16,215 bases of DNA from Deltaproteobacteria bacterium (GTDB taxonomy: Bacteria; Desulfobacterota; Desulfobaccia; Desulfobaccales; 0-14-0-80-60-11), in contig JAMCQY010000138.1 of the NCBI GenBank assembly GCA_023381945.1, forward strand, positions 1-16,215, read 5' to 3'. Each line of letters begins with the position of its first letter. Within the stretch, counting starts at the first letter, position 1. A model generated the notes under the pieces. That model did no database searches. It was not told the origin of the DNA and worked only from the letters and a program-made list of their open reading frames with translations. Positions 1-6,560 of the stretch are shown here, one piece after another. The position numbers and the translations under genes were made by a program.

Positions 1-102
1 CTGGACCTGATGTTCGGCCAGCACTGTGAGCAGGGCCCGAACACCCTGGCGGTACCCCTCCAAGGTGTCGACGTCGATCTTAATTCCCAAGTTGCCGCTC
101 AA
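1..102 (-). CDS. arnD: ArnD, 4-deoxy-4-formamido-L-arabinose-phosphoundecaprenol deformylase (N-terminal part, cut by window edge)
   Basis: The first 34 codons run leftward off the window. Reading from a TTG at 102 gives a start resembling the ArnD N-terminus: residues 6-13 read GIKIDVDT, which matches the GLRIDVDT stretch of ArnD where the polysaccharide-deacetylase fold binds metal, and this is followed by G-x-R-x-G-V-x-x-LL. ArnD removes the formyl group from undecaprenyl-phosphate-linked 4-formamido-arabinose on the cytoplasmic side, after ArnC. Position after arnC and the arnA halves fits the usual arn order. There is no in-frame ATG upstream before a stop near 133-135, so TTG is the likely start; only a weak GAG lies upstream. 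A heptameric repeat array begins 13 bases upstream of the start codon. Identity rests on a short segment plus context. Confidence 0.72.
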   Translation of the reverse strand, partial: MSGNLGIKIDVDTLEGYRQGVRALLTVLAEHQVQ

Positions 103-114
103 TTTGTTTCTCGA

Positions 115-349
115 GCTGTCAGCTATTAGCCGTCAGCTTTCTCTGAAGCTATCAGCTTACAGCCATCAGCTTTCAGCTTTAAAAAGATGATCATCTCTCT
201 TGTCATTCTGTGGGAGCGTAGCGACCGAAGAATCTCGAAATTCGAGATATTTTCACTACTTTCTGCACGACAAAAATTTTTCCTTCAGAACCTTGAAACT
301 TAAATCGCCTTTATCCTTAGCTGACCGCCGAAAGCTGATAGCTGACAGC
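115..349. repeat. Non-coding element with inverted heptamer ends between arnD and the arnA decarboxylase gene
   Basis: Seen directly: at 115-182 there are nine units of the form GCYNTCA or variants, spaced by 7 bases with one 5-base slip (143-147). At 315-349 five units of the same type read on the other strand. The two outer ends match as inverted repeats: GCTGTCAGCTATTAG at 115-129 and GCTGTCAGCTATCAG on the minus strand at 349-335, 14 of 15 identical. The interior has no credible gene. It contains a GTCATTCTG...GAAGAATCTCG module (202-237) that resembles dispersed bacterial intergenic repeats, and a 17-base near-palindrome at 232-248 with 8-base arms. It could be a small non-autonomous mobile element or two independent repeat arrays. 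No target duplication is evident. Confidence 0.6.
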
Positions 350-1380
350 TAAACTTTTGTTCCCCGCGCTTCCTCCAGAAATGAATCCAGGGTGATTTTC
401 AACGATGTCGTCAAATCCGTCTTCGGCTCCCAGCCCAGGAGCCGGCGCGCCTTCTCGATGGAGGGCTTGCGGCTGGTGATGTCCTGGTAGCCTTTGCCGT
501 AGTAATCCTCGTGGCGTGTCTCGACGATCTCTGAATAGGTCTCGTCTTGCCTATGGTCCGGGTGCTCCTTGAAAAGATCCCGGAGCAGGTGGGCCAACTC
601 TTTGATCGAGGCCTCGTTATCCGGGGCGCCGATATTGAAGATCTGGCTGTCGGCCACGCCGCCGGGGTTTTCGATGATCTTCATCAGGGCGTCAATGCCG
701 TCTTCCACATAGGTGAAGCAGCGTTTCTGATGGCCGCCGTCCACCAGCAGGATGGGTTCCCGCTGGATCAGGTTGAGCACGAACTGGGTCACCACCCGGG
801 AGCTCCCCTCTTTGGCGGCGTAGAGGTCGTCCAGCTTCGGGCCGATCCAGTTGAAGGGCCGAAACAGGGTAAACCGGAGCTGCCCGGCCTCGCCGTAGGC
901 CCAGATAACCCGGTCCAGGAGCTGTTTGGAGCAGCTGTAGATCCAGCGCTGCTTGCGGATGGGCCCCAATACCAGGACAGAGTCGTCTTCCGAGAATTCG
1001 GCGTCCGGACACATACCGTAAACTTCGGAAGTGGAGGGGAAGATAATGCGGCTGCCGTATTTGACGCACTGGCGCACGATCCGCAGATTTTCTTCGAAAT
1101 CCAGTTCAAAGACCCGCAGCGGCCGCTTCACATAGGTCATGGGAGTGGCAATGGCCACCAGGGGCAGGACCACGTCGCATTTCTTGATGTGATATTCGAT
1201 CCATTCCTTGTTGATGGCGATGTCGCCTTCCAGGAAATGGAAGCGGGGATGGCCCAGGGACTCATCCAGTTTATTGGAAGACGACTCTGTCCTGGTATTT
1301 TCCCAGTCCCGCTCCTTGAGAATGCGCCGGGTCAGGGCATTGCCGATGAAACCGTTGACGCCTAAAATCAGAATTTTCAT
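349..1380 (-). CDS. arnA: UDP-glucuronate decarboxylase / UDP-Ara4O synthase (stand-alone ArnA C-terminal domain)
   Basis: A 343-residue short-chain dehydrogenase/reductase that matches the C-terminal half of E. coli ArnA along its length. It oxidises UDP-glucuronic acid with NAD+ and decarboxylates it to UDP-4-keto-pentose, the precursor for UDP-Ara4N, in the cytoplasm. Visible signatures are the NAD-binding GVNGFIG (residues 7-13), [13 protein letters not shown] (68-80), the FPSTSEVYG stretch with S118 and E119, the YSCSK motif (Y148, K152), QKRCFT (218-223) and RKPSI with R304. S118, E119 and R304 line up, from memory, with E. coli S433, E434 and R619. The ATG has an AGGA six bases upstream. 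The gene follows the formyltransferase after 113 bases and precedes arnD. Its TAG stop overlaps the end of a heptameric repeat array. E. coli has this domain fused to the formyltransferase; here it is separate. Confidence 0.92.
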   Translation of the reverse strand: MKILILGVNGFIGNALTRRILKERDWENTRTESSSNKLDESLGHPRFHFLEGDIAINKEWIEYHIKKCDVVLPLVAIATPMTYVKRPLRVFELDFEENLRIVRQCVKYGSRIIFPSTSEVYGMCPDAEFSEDDSVLVLGPIRKQRWIYSCSKQLLDRVIWAYGEAGQLRFTLFRPFNWIGPKLDDLYAAKEGSSRVVTQFVLNLIQREPILLVDGGHQKRCFTYVEDGIDALMKIIENPGGVADSQIFNIGAPDNEASIKELAHLLRDLFKEHPDHRQDETYSEIVETRHEDYYGKGYQDITSRKPSIEKARRLLGWEPKTDLTTSLKITLDSFLEEARGTKV

Positions 1381-1411
1381 TGAATTCCTAACGTTATCTC
1401 AAATATTCGCC

Positions 1412-1497
1412 TGCAAGGGTTTTTCAGCCCGTGCTTGCTTTGTAGGGGCGGACCCATGTGTCCGCCCATTTTGAGGGCGCACACGCGGGTGCGCTAC
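1412..1497. repeat. Cluster of palindromic intergenic repeats between the arnA halves
   Basis: The gap between the two arnA genes is mostly repeat. One module at 1442-1467 begins GTAGGGGCGGAC and ends GTCCGCCC, an imperfect palindrome; a second copy lies at 12625-12650 and differs at one base of 26. A second module at 1475-1497 begins GGGCGCACACGC and ends GTGCGCTAC. The pair is bounded by GTAG on the left and CTAC on the right, so they face each other like a repeat doublet. A weaker inverted segment at 1412-1437 has GCAAG and CTTGC ends. The TAG stop of the formyltransferase gene (1494-1496) is inside the second module. Confidence 0.7.
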
Positions 1498-2447
1498 GAA
1501 AATCTTTCCCCCACCAGGTAATCCCAGGTGGCGATGACCGGCCCCAGGAACTCCGGCTGGCCCTCCCATTGGGCCTGGGTGATGAGGAAGTGGCCCTTCC
1601 CGGTGGTCACCAGCAATCCCTCCCCGGGCAGGTGCGCCGTGACCAGGCCGGGTTCCCGGAGATCGCCCGGGGGCTCGGTCGCCGGGTCCGCCAGGGGTTT
1701 GCCGGCCCAGATGAACAGCTTCTTGCCCCAGAGGTAAGTGAAGGCCCCGGGGTAGGGGTGGGTGACGGCCCGGACCAGATTATATACCGAGACGGCGTCT
1801 TTGTCCCAGGAAATGAGGCCGTCGGCCGGCTGGCGGCCGCCAAAATATGAGGCCTGGCTCTGATCCTGGGGCAGCCGGGGCGCGGCGCCGGCCCGCAACA
1901 AAGGATAGGCCTCCCGCATCAAGGTCCCGGCGGCTACGGTCATCCTGGCAAATAAAGTCAGGGCGGTGTCCTCCGGCTGAATGGCGAGGGGGATTTGCCC
2001 GACGATGTCGCCCTTATCCGGCTTTTCATCCATGTAATGCAGGGTGACGCCGGTCTCTTGCTCCCCGTTGACCAGGACCCAGTTCACCGGACAGCGTCCC
2101 CGGTAGCGCGGCAGCAGGCTGCCATGCAGATTGAGCGCCCCCCGGCTGGGCAAGGCCAGCCACGGCTTTTTCAGCATGTGCCGATAATAGACGGAAAAGG
2201 CAAAATCCGGCGATAGCTCCCTCATGACTTCAACGAATTTGGGGTCGTTGGGGTCCTGAGGTTGGTAGACCGGCAGATAATTTTCAAAGGCCAGGTCCCG
2301 CACTGAGGCGAACCAGCGGTTCTCCCGGGGATCGTCGGCATGGGTGACCACCGCCACAATCTCGTCGCCCAGATGCCGGCAGAGATCAATGAGGACCTCC
2401 AGACAGGCATGGCCGACGTTGTGGTAACCCAGGAAGATGAGGCGCAT
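1494..2447 (-). CDS. arnA: UDP-Ara4N formyltransferase (stand-alone ArnA N-terminal domain)
   Basis: A 317-residue protein of the methionyl-tRNA formyltransferase fold, matching the N-terminal half of E. coli ArnA. It transfers formyl from N10-formyltetrahydrofolate to the 4-amino group of UDP-4-amino-4-deoxy-L-arabinose in the cytoplasm. The hallmark NLHGSLLPRYRGR lies at residues 106-118; N106, H108 and D144 correspond by position to the catalytic N102, H104 and D140 of E. coli ArnA. SPDFAFSVYYRH (79-90) and NWVLVNGEQETGVTLH (122-137) are also typical. A C-terminal OB-like region follows from about 205. The start is fixed by homology (MRLIFLGYHNVGH), but it has no Shine-Dalgarno sequence: a heptameric repeat ends 3 bases upstream. 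The TAG stop is supplied by a palindromic repeat. Sits 46 bases after arnC. A generic sugar formyltransferase is the alternative, but the adjacent decarboxylase makes ArnA likely. Confidence 0.9.
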   Translation of the reverse strand: MRLIFLGYHNVGHACLEVLIDLCRHLGDEIVAVVTHADDPRENRWFASVRDLAFENYLPVYQPQDPNDPKFVEVMRELSPDFAFSVYYRHMLKKPWLALPSRGALNLHGSLLPRYRGRCPVNWVLVNGEQETGVTLHYMDEKPDKGDIVGQIPLAIQPEDTALTLFARMTVAAGTLMREAYPLLRAGAAPRLPQDQSQASYFGGRQPADGLISWDKDAVSVYNLVRAVTHPYPGAFTYLWGKKLFIWAGKPLADPATEPPGDLREPGLVTAHLPGEGLLVTTGKGHFLITQAQWEGQPEFLGPVIATWDYLVGERFS

Positions 2448-2450
2448 AAT

Positions 2451-2483
2451 CAGTAGTCAGTAGCCAGTAGTCAGTGGTCAGTT
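2451..2483. repeat. Heptameric tandem repeat (CAGTAGT family) between arnC and the formyltransferase gene
   Basis: Four full units plus a partial one read CAGTAGT, CAGTAGC, CAGTAGT, CAGTGGT, CAGTT on the plus strand. They fill most of the 46-base gap and end 3 bases before the formyltransferase ATG, where a ribosome binding site would be expected. The same family occurs at 12453-12520 before dnaG. Confidence 0.85.
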
Positions 2484-2493
2484 AAAAGAAATT

Positions 2494-3474
2494 TTATGGC
2501 TGATCCGGCTTAGGGCCAAGGGTCTGCCGGATCACATAGCGCGGCCGATGGCGCACCTCCCGGTAGATGCGGCCGACGTATTCGCCGATCAGGGCCAGTC
2601 CCAGGGTGTTCAGGCCCACAAAGACAAACAAAATAGCGAAAAGGGTGAAAACTCCCTCAACCTCCGGCCCCACGAAGAGGCGGCGCAGGAACAGGAACAG
2701 GCCGAAGAGCAGCCCCAGGAAAGCGATGGCCACTCCGGTAAAGCCCACCGCATGGATGGGCAGGTTGGAAAAGCCGGTCATCAGGTCGAAGTTGAGGCGG
2801 AGCAGCTTGATCAGGCCATACTTGGACTGGCCCCGCTCGCGTTCGGCGTGGCCCACGGGAATCTCGGCCACCCGCCGGGAAAAGATATTGGCCAGGGCCG
2901 GAATGAAGCTGGAGGACTCCTGGCACTGGTTGATCGAGTCGATCACCTCCCGGCGGTAGGCCCGCAGCATGCAACCGTAGTCCCGCAGCTTGACGCCGGT
3001 GACCCTGGACATCACCACGTTCACCAAGTGGGAGGGCAGTTTCCGGAACAAGGAATCCTGGCGGTTCTCCCGCCAGCCGCCCACGGTGTCGTAACCTTCC
3101 TCGATCTTTGCCACCAGGCGGGGAATCTCTTCCGGCGGGTTTTGCAAGTCCGCGTCCAAAGTGATCATCACCTGGCCCCGGGCCGCCTGAAAGCCGGCGA
3201 AGATGGCCTGGTGCTGGCCGAAATTGCGGTTAAACTGCAAAGCCCGGAGGTTTTCCGGGTACTTATTGTGGAGCTCGGTGAGGATTTCCCAGGAGCGGTC
3301 GCTGGAGCCGTCATCCACCAGGATGATTTCAAAGGTGCGCTCCATGTTGCCGAGAGTGCGCATCAGCCGCTCTCCCAACTCCCGGAGGTTCTCTTCTTCG
3401 TTATAAACGGGGATGATTACGGAGATGTAGGGTGCCGGCGAAGGGGTTTTCAAGGGCAGGACCTGGTTGGGCAT
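2494..3474 (-). CDS. arnC: Undecaprenyl-phosphate 4-deoxy-4-formamido-L-arabinose transferase, ArnC-like
   Basis: A 326-residue membrane-anchored family 2 glycosyltransferase close in length to E. coli ArnC (322). It would transfer Ara4-formyl-N from UDP to undecaprenyl phosphate at the inner face of the cytoplasmic membrane. The GT-A domain shows ISVIIPVYNEEENL (17-30), VDDGSSD (53-59), FNRNFGQHQA (81-90) and the metal-binding DAD (107-109). DYGCMLRAYRR (165-175) is characteristic of ArnC. Two hydrophobic segments lie at about 238-265 and 273-299, followed by a basic tail, as in ArnC and related polyprenyl-phosphate glycosyltransferases. The ATG has AAGG 10 bases upstream, and that ribosome site touches the TGA of the restriction endonuclease gene 13 bases upstream. 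The first gene of the arn run; arnB is not seen before it. A different polyprenyl-P sugar transferase is possible but less likely given the neighbours. Confidence 0.87.
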   Translation of the reverse strand: MPNQVLPLKTPSPAPYISVIIPVYNEEENLRELGERLMRTLGNMERTFEIILVDDGSSDRSWEILTELHNKYPENLRALQFNRNFGQHQAIFAGFQAARGQVMITLDADLQNPPEEIPRLVAKIEEGYDTVGGWRENRQDSLFRKLPSHLVNVVMSRVTGVKLRDYGCMLRAYRREVIDSINQCQESSSFIPALANIFSRRVAEIPVGHAERERGQSKYGLIKLLRLNFDLMTGFSNLPIHAVGFTGVAIAFLGLLFGLFLFLRRLFVGPEVEGVFTLFAILFVFVGLNTLGLALIGEYVGRIYREVRHRPRYVIRQTLGPKPDQP

Positions 3475-3487
3475 TGATTTATAACCT

Positions 3488-4591
3488 TCAAGCGGATGTA
3501 AGCCCGATTAGTGATGGGAAAGGTGCCATTTCGAGCATTGCTGAAAGTGTTGATAGGGCGAAAACACGACCATCTGTATCTCGAACTACCGGTCCCAAAG
3601 CATCGTTTACTCGTGCCCAGCCTATACCACCTAAAACAGCTATCAATGGGACTCCACCAAGTCTATTCGACTCTCCTCGAAGGTTTGTGAAACGAGATGC
3701 CTTGTCACGAGCTGTGCCCCCATCATTTGTTCCTTTGCATTCTAGAATCGCTCGAAGTGTTTGTGAATTATCAAATATAACAAAATCCGGAGCCGGTGTA
3801 ACCCTGACTTCAAACAGTGTCGCAATGTCTCCCTGATTATGACTCCCTGTTCGAATATATGGAACACCATTATCCTTGAACAGTGCCTCGACTGCATCCT
3901 CGATCAGATTGCCCCTTTTGGTTGACGTAGCATCTAATACCTGTCGGAAGGAACCGCCGTAGTGACGTTGATGTAAGAACAACCCAAAAGGAACACCAGC
4001 GGAAGCGAAGCTGCGTACGCTAAGCCAACCATCTTTAGTATCAGCTTTTGCGTGCTTACTTATTAGATCGCCGGGGGGAATACCAAAAAGAGAACCATCA
4101 ATAATTTGACAAATAGTTTTGGCTGCGACTTTAGCCTGATCATTTGTTGTTGAGGTCCCCTTTCGCTCCATTGCATCCACTTTATTAGAGCTTAGAGGGG
4201 GGAGCCCAATCGGTTCGCCAGCCATGATTGTTGCATGTGCAAATTCTGCCTTTCTAAGACCAGTAATCGTTCGAAAAATCAAAAGCGTCCGAGGATTATC
4301 TTTCAAAATAGATGTCAATTCAGCTTCTGAAACTTTAATGAATCCATCCGTCGCTTCGTGAGTGGCAGTGTATACCCGCTCAAAATACTCTTGTCCGTAG
4401 AAATAATCTTCATGTATGTATGCAAAATCAGCGGCCAGATGCGGCACATATAATACCCGTGCAATTTCCGCATAAATACTTGGATGCTGATTAGTCCCGA
4501 AATTCATAGGAATAAGACGAAGTTGTGCAATGCGCTGATCCCAGCTTTCCGCTTCAACGATCCTTTTGATTGTGTCTTGGATTTTCGGCAT
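3488..4591 (-). CDS. Type II restriction endonuclease, PD-(D/E)XK fold (specificity unknown)
   Basis: A 367-residue protein I do not recognise as a named enzyme. Its C-terminal half carries a plausible PD-(D/E)XK nuclease core: a helix with E231 (GNLIEDAVEALF, 228-239), then PDFVIF with D269 (268-273), and AILECKG with E284 and K286 (281-287). The spacing of PD-x14-ExK is typical of restriction enzymes. The N-terminal half has no motif I can name. It begins two bases after the methyltransferase stop, the usual arrangement of a Type II pair, and that context is the main reason for the call. The ATG has AAGG 10 bases upstream, inside the end of the methyltransferase gene. Base composition is odd: 20-21 of 60 bases are G or C at 4081-4140 and 4261-4320, against 36 of 60 sampled in dnaG. 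This suggests horizontal acquisition. It ends 13 bases before arnC. Confidence 0.8.
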   Translation of the reverse strand: MPKIQDTIKRIVEAESWDQRIAQLRLIPMNFGTNQHPSIYAEIARVLYVPHLAADFAYIHEDYFYGQEYFERVYTATHEATDGFIKVSEAELTSILKDNPRTLLIFRTITGLRKAEFAHATIMAGEPIGLPPLSSNKVDAMERKGTSTTNDQAKVAAKTICQIIDGSLFGIPPGDLISKHAKADTKDGWLSVRSFASAGVPFGLFLHQRHYGGSFRQVLDATSTKRGNLIEDAVEALFKDNGVPYIRTGSHNQGDIATLFEVRVTPAPDFVIFDNSQTLRAILECKGTNDGGTARDKASRFTNLRGESNRLGGVPLIAVLGGIGWARVNDALGPVVRDTDGRVFALSTLSAMLEMAPFPSLIGLTSA

Positions 4592-4593
4592 TC

Positions 4594-5496
4594 TTAAACG
4601 ACCTTAAATAAATAACCTTGAATGTCATTGTCAAAATTTTCGGCGATGCGCCGACGGGACTCCTCAACGAATTGTTCATGGATTTCAAATCCCGCGGCCT
4701 TTCGGCCAAGGCGACGTGCCACAACAATGGTAGTTCCTGCTCCAGCAAATGGGTCAATAACTATTCCACCCACTGGACTGGCTATTTTAATAAAGAACTC
4801 GGCCAGCCCTTCTGGCATTGCCGCCGTATGTGCCACTCCGCGATACTGATTGTATGTCTGTGGAACAGTCACAACGTTCCCCGGGTCCGCGCCGCCGCGC
4901 AAATAGGTCTTAGTCCGATCGCGGCCAAAACCGGCTTCCGTATTCCTTCTTCCCAGTCTATCTAATTTTCGCCTGGCGATCTCCGCGAAATCGGCTTTAT
5001 ATGGAACCCTAACTGCATCCAGATCAAAATATGGTTTGCCCCCACGGGCAAAATGATAAACATACTCAAAACTATCCTTGGTCCTTGGACCAAACTTGCC
5101 TGGAACTGCATTTGATTTTGCCCATATATAAGTTTCAATCCATCGCCAACCCATCCGTTGCAGGGAAAGAACCAACTCATATACGTACGGATGTCTCTGA
5201 CCTTTTAACGGACCCTGCTTCGCTACTCGATTCTTGATATTTATAATGAGGCTGCCACTTTCGCATGCAGCATCAAACATAGCTTTGGCAAAAGGCAGAA
5301 ACCACCCTACATAGTGATCTGGATGTATTCGACTATATGCTCTCGCATCAGCATAAGGGGGACTAGTGAAAAAAAGATCGATGCCTCCTTTAGGAAGGCG
5401 AGGCAGCAAGTCCAAGGCATCACCATGAATTATCCCTTCTGTGAGGAATTGAGATAGTGCATTAGCTTCGCCTTCGATCTGCACGCCCATCTCCAA
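4594..5496 (-). CDS. DNA methyltransferase of a Type II restriction-modification system (beta order, probably N4-cytosine)
   Basis: A 300-residue adenine-N6/cytosine-N4 methyltransferase that would protect host DNA from the endonuclease gene two bases downstream. Catalytic motif IV TSPPY (44-48) comes before the S-adenosylmethionine motif I DPFAGAGTT (248-256), the beta-class order; GIIHGDALDLL (21-31) fits motif X, and HTAAMPEGLAEFFI (223-236) lies just before motif I as usual. TSPPY rather than DPPY favours N4-cytosine, without proving it. The variable stretch around 100-220 would hold target recognition. The start is uncertain: the long frame begins at a TTG (5494-5496), and an ATG lies two codons on (5488-5490). 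Neither has a well-spaced Shine-Dalgarno; a GGAG directly abuts the ATG. Only about 20 bases separate it from the rnpB terminator, so no separate promoter or controller gene fits. Confidence 0.88.
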   Translation of the reverse strand: MEMGVQIEGEANALSQFLTEGIIHGDALDLLPRLPKGGIDLFFTSPPYADARAYSRIHPDHYVGWFLPFAKAMFDAACESGSLIINIKNRVAKQGPLKGQRHPYVYELVLSLQRMGWRWIETYIWAKSNAVPGKFGPRTKDSFEYVYHFARGGKPYFDLDAVRVPYKADFAEIARRKLDRLGRRNTEAGFGRDRTKTYLRGGADPGNVVTVPQTYNQYRGVAHTAAMPEGLAEFFIKIASPVGGIVIDPFAGAGTTIVVARRLGRKAAGFEIHEQFVEESRRRIAENFDNDIQGYLFKVV

Positions 5497-5516
5497 AAGA
5501 AAAGGATATAATTCTT

Positions 5517-5552
5517 AAAAAAAACCCACCGCCACCTAAGGTGGCCGGTGGT
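5517..5552 (-). terminator. Intrinsic terminator of rnpB
   Basis: On the minus strand a GC-rich hairpin, CCACCGGCCACC then TTA then GGTGGCGGTGG (one bulge), is followed directly by eight T residues (5524 to 5517). It lies 10 bases after the RNase P RNA 3' end and 20 bases before the methyltransferase start. Confidence 0.9.
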
Positions 5553-5562
5553 CCCAAAGAAA

Positions 5563-5928
5563 CGCGGAGCAGGCCGTAAGCCGAGTTCTGTCCCGGGTCG
5601 CCCCGGTGATGATCATTCCTCTGGGACCCCGGTTGCCCGGGGCCTCAAGCAACCTACCCGGGAGCTTCAGGCGGGCCACCCTCAAACGCTCCCCTATTTG
5701 GTCTTGCTCCGGGTGGGGTTTTCCAAGCCGGCAAGGTCGCCCTCGCCGCTGGTGAGCTCTTACCTCACCTTTTCACCCTTACCGTGGACGTACCACGGCG
5801 GTCTGGTCTCTGTGGCACTTTCCCTGGGGTCGCCCCCGCTGGGGATTACCCAGCACCCTGCCCTGTGGAGCTCGGACTTTCCTCCGGCGGCCTGACGCGC
5901 ATCCGGCGATCATCTGGCCTGCTCCGCG
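5563..5928 (-). ncRNA. rnpB: RNase P RNA (M1 RNA), bacterial type A
   Basis: Catalytic RNA of ribonuclease P, which cleaves the 5' leader from pre-tRNAs. On the minus strand the 5' region carries the universal GAGGAAAGTCC core (5884-5874) and the 3' region carries ACAGAACTCGGCTTA (5591-5577), the two halves of the conserved P4 area. The ends pair perfectly: GCGGAGCAGGCC near the 5' end with its complement at the 3' end (5916-5928 with 5563-5575), forming helix P1. Length of about 366 is in the normal range, and a strong terminator follows. Reading frames on the plus strand here (5548-5895 and 5784-6164) are spurious. No clear promoter is seen directly upstream, so it may be processed from the rnhA transcript. 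Confidence 0.96.
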
Positions 5929-5960
5929 GCCCTTTGAAATCCGAATCTTTGTTATTTTCC

Positions 5961-5984
5961 GGGCGGTTCGAGAACCGCCCCTAC
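5961..5984. repeat. Palindromic repeat between rnhA and rnpB
   Basis: GGGCGGTTCGAGAACCGCCC, with 9-base arms around GA, is followed by CTAC. Read on the minus strand it begins GTAGGGGCGG, the same opening as the repeats at 1442 and 12625. It lies 8 bases after the rnhA stop. Confidence 0.75.
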
Positions 5985-5991
5985 AATCATT

Positions 5992-6552
5992 CTACCGCGG
6001 CGGCGGCCTTTGGTCAATGGCCTGATTGGCCAGGCGATCGGCCTCCCGGTTTAATTCCCGGGGCACGTGGATCACCTCAAAAGATTCGAACTGCTGTAAT
6101 TCCCGCCGGGCTTGTTGCCAGAGGGCCAGAAGGTGAGGTTTTTTTACTCTGTAGGCGCCGTTGATTTGCCGGACCAGCAATTCGGAATCGGAGTAAATTT
6201 GGATTTTTTTAATTCCCAGGTTCCGTGCCATCTCCAACCCCAGGAGCAGGCCCCGGTACTCCGCCACGTTATTGGTTGCCTGTCCCAGGTATTTCAGGTT
6301 TCGCACGGCAATCTGGCCGTAAGGGTCGACCAGGACTACTCCCACTCCGGCCTGACCCGGATTGCCCCGGGAAGCCCCATCGGAATAAAGGGACCAGGTT
6401 CCTTCTTCGAGGGTATAGTAATAATCGGCGGCGTCTTGAAAAATTGCCTGAAGCTGATCCTGGGTAAGGCCGAATCGTTCCCGCACCCGGGCCAGGTCGC
6501 CGCCTTCGGCCAAGGCCCTGAAGACCTCGGCAAATTTAACTTGTTCGCCCAT
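5992..6552 (-). CDS. Ribonuclease HI family protein
   Basis: A 186-residue protein with a ribonuclease HI domain from about residue 52. The domain cleaves RNA in RNA-DNA hybrids. All four acidic residues of the active site are present: D58 in YSDGASRGNPG, E98 in NVAEYRGLL, D122 in YSDSELLV and D172 in NREADRLAN. The pattern SDGASRGNPG with a late HVPRELNREAD is typical of the RnhA-like group common beside zinc-ribbon genes, not of E. coli RnhA itself. About 50 residues precede the domain and contain no motif I can name; they look helical. The ATG has GAAGG 3 bases upstream, and that site overlaps the end of the upstream gene, whose stop lies 8 bases away, so translation is probably coupled. 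The next gene downstream is rnpB. Confidence 0.9.
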   Translation of the reverse strand: MGEQVKFAEVFRALAEGGDLARVRERFGLTQDQLQAIFQDAADYYYTLEEGTWSLYSDGASRGNPGQAGVGVVLVDPYGQIAVRNLKYLGQATNNVAEYRGLLLGLEMARNLGIKKIQIYSDSELLVRQINGAYRVKKPHLLALWQQARRELQQFESFEVIHVPRELNREADRLANQAIDQRPPPR

Positions 6553-6560
6553 TCACCTTC

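Noticed and set aside
547..1365. Long plus-strand reading frame of 272 codons opposite the decarboxylase gene
   Set aside because: It is the GC-rich complement of a gene with clear ArnA homology and catalytic motifs, and its product has no recognisable domain.
2548..3477. Long plus-strand reading frame of 309 codons opposite arnC
   Set aside because: Shadow of the arnC gene; the sequence is rich in H, Q and G with no motifs.
5548..6164. Plus-strand frames of 115 and 126 codons
   Set aside because: They cover the complement of the RNase P RNA gene and the rnhA 3' end; the RNA explains the sequence.
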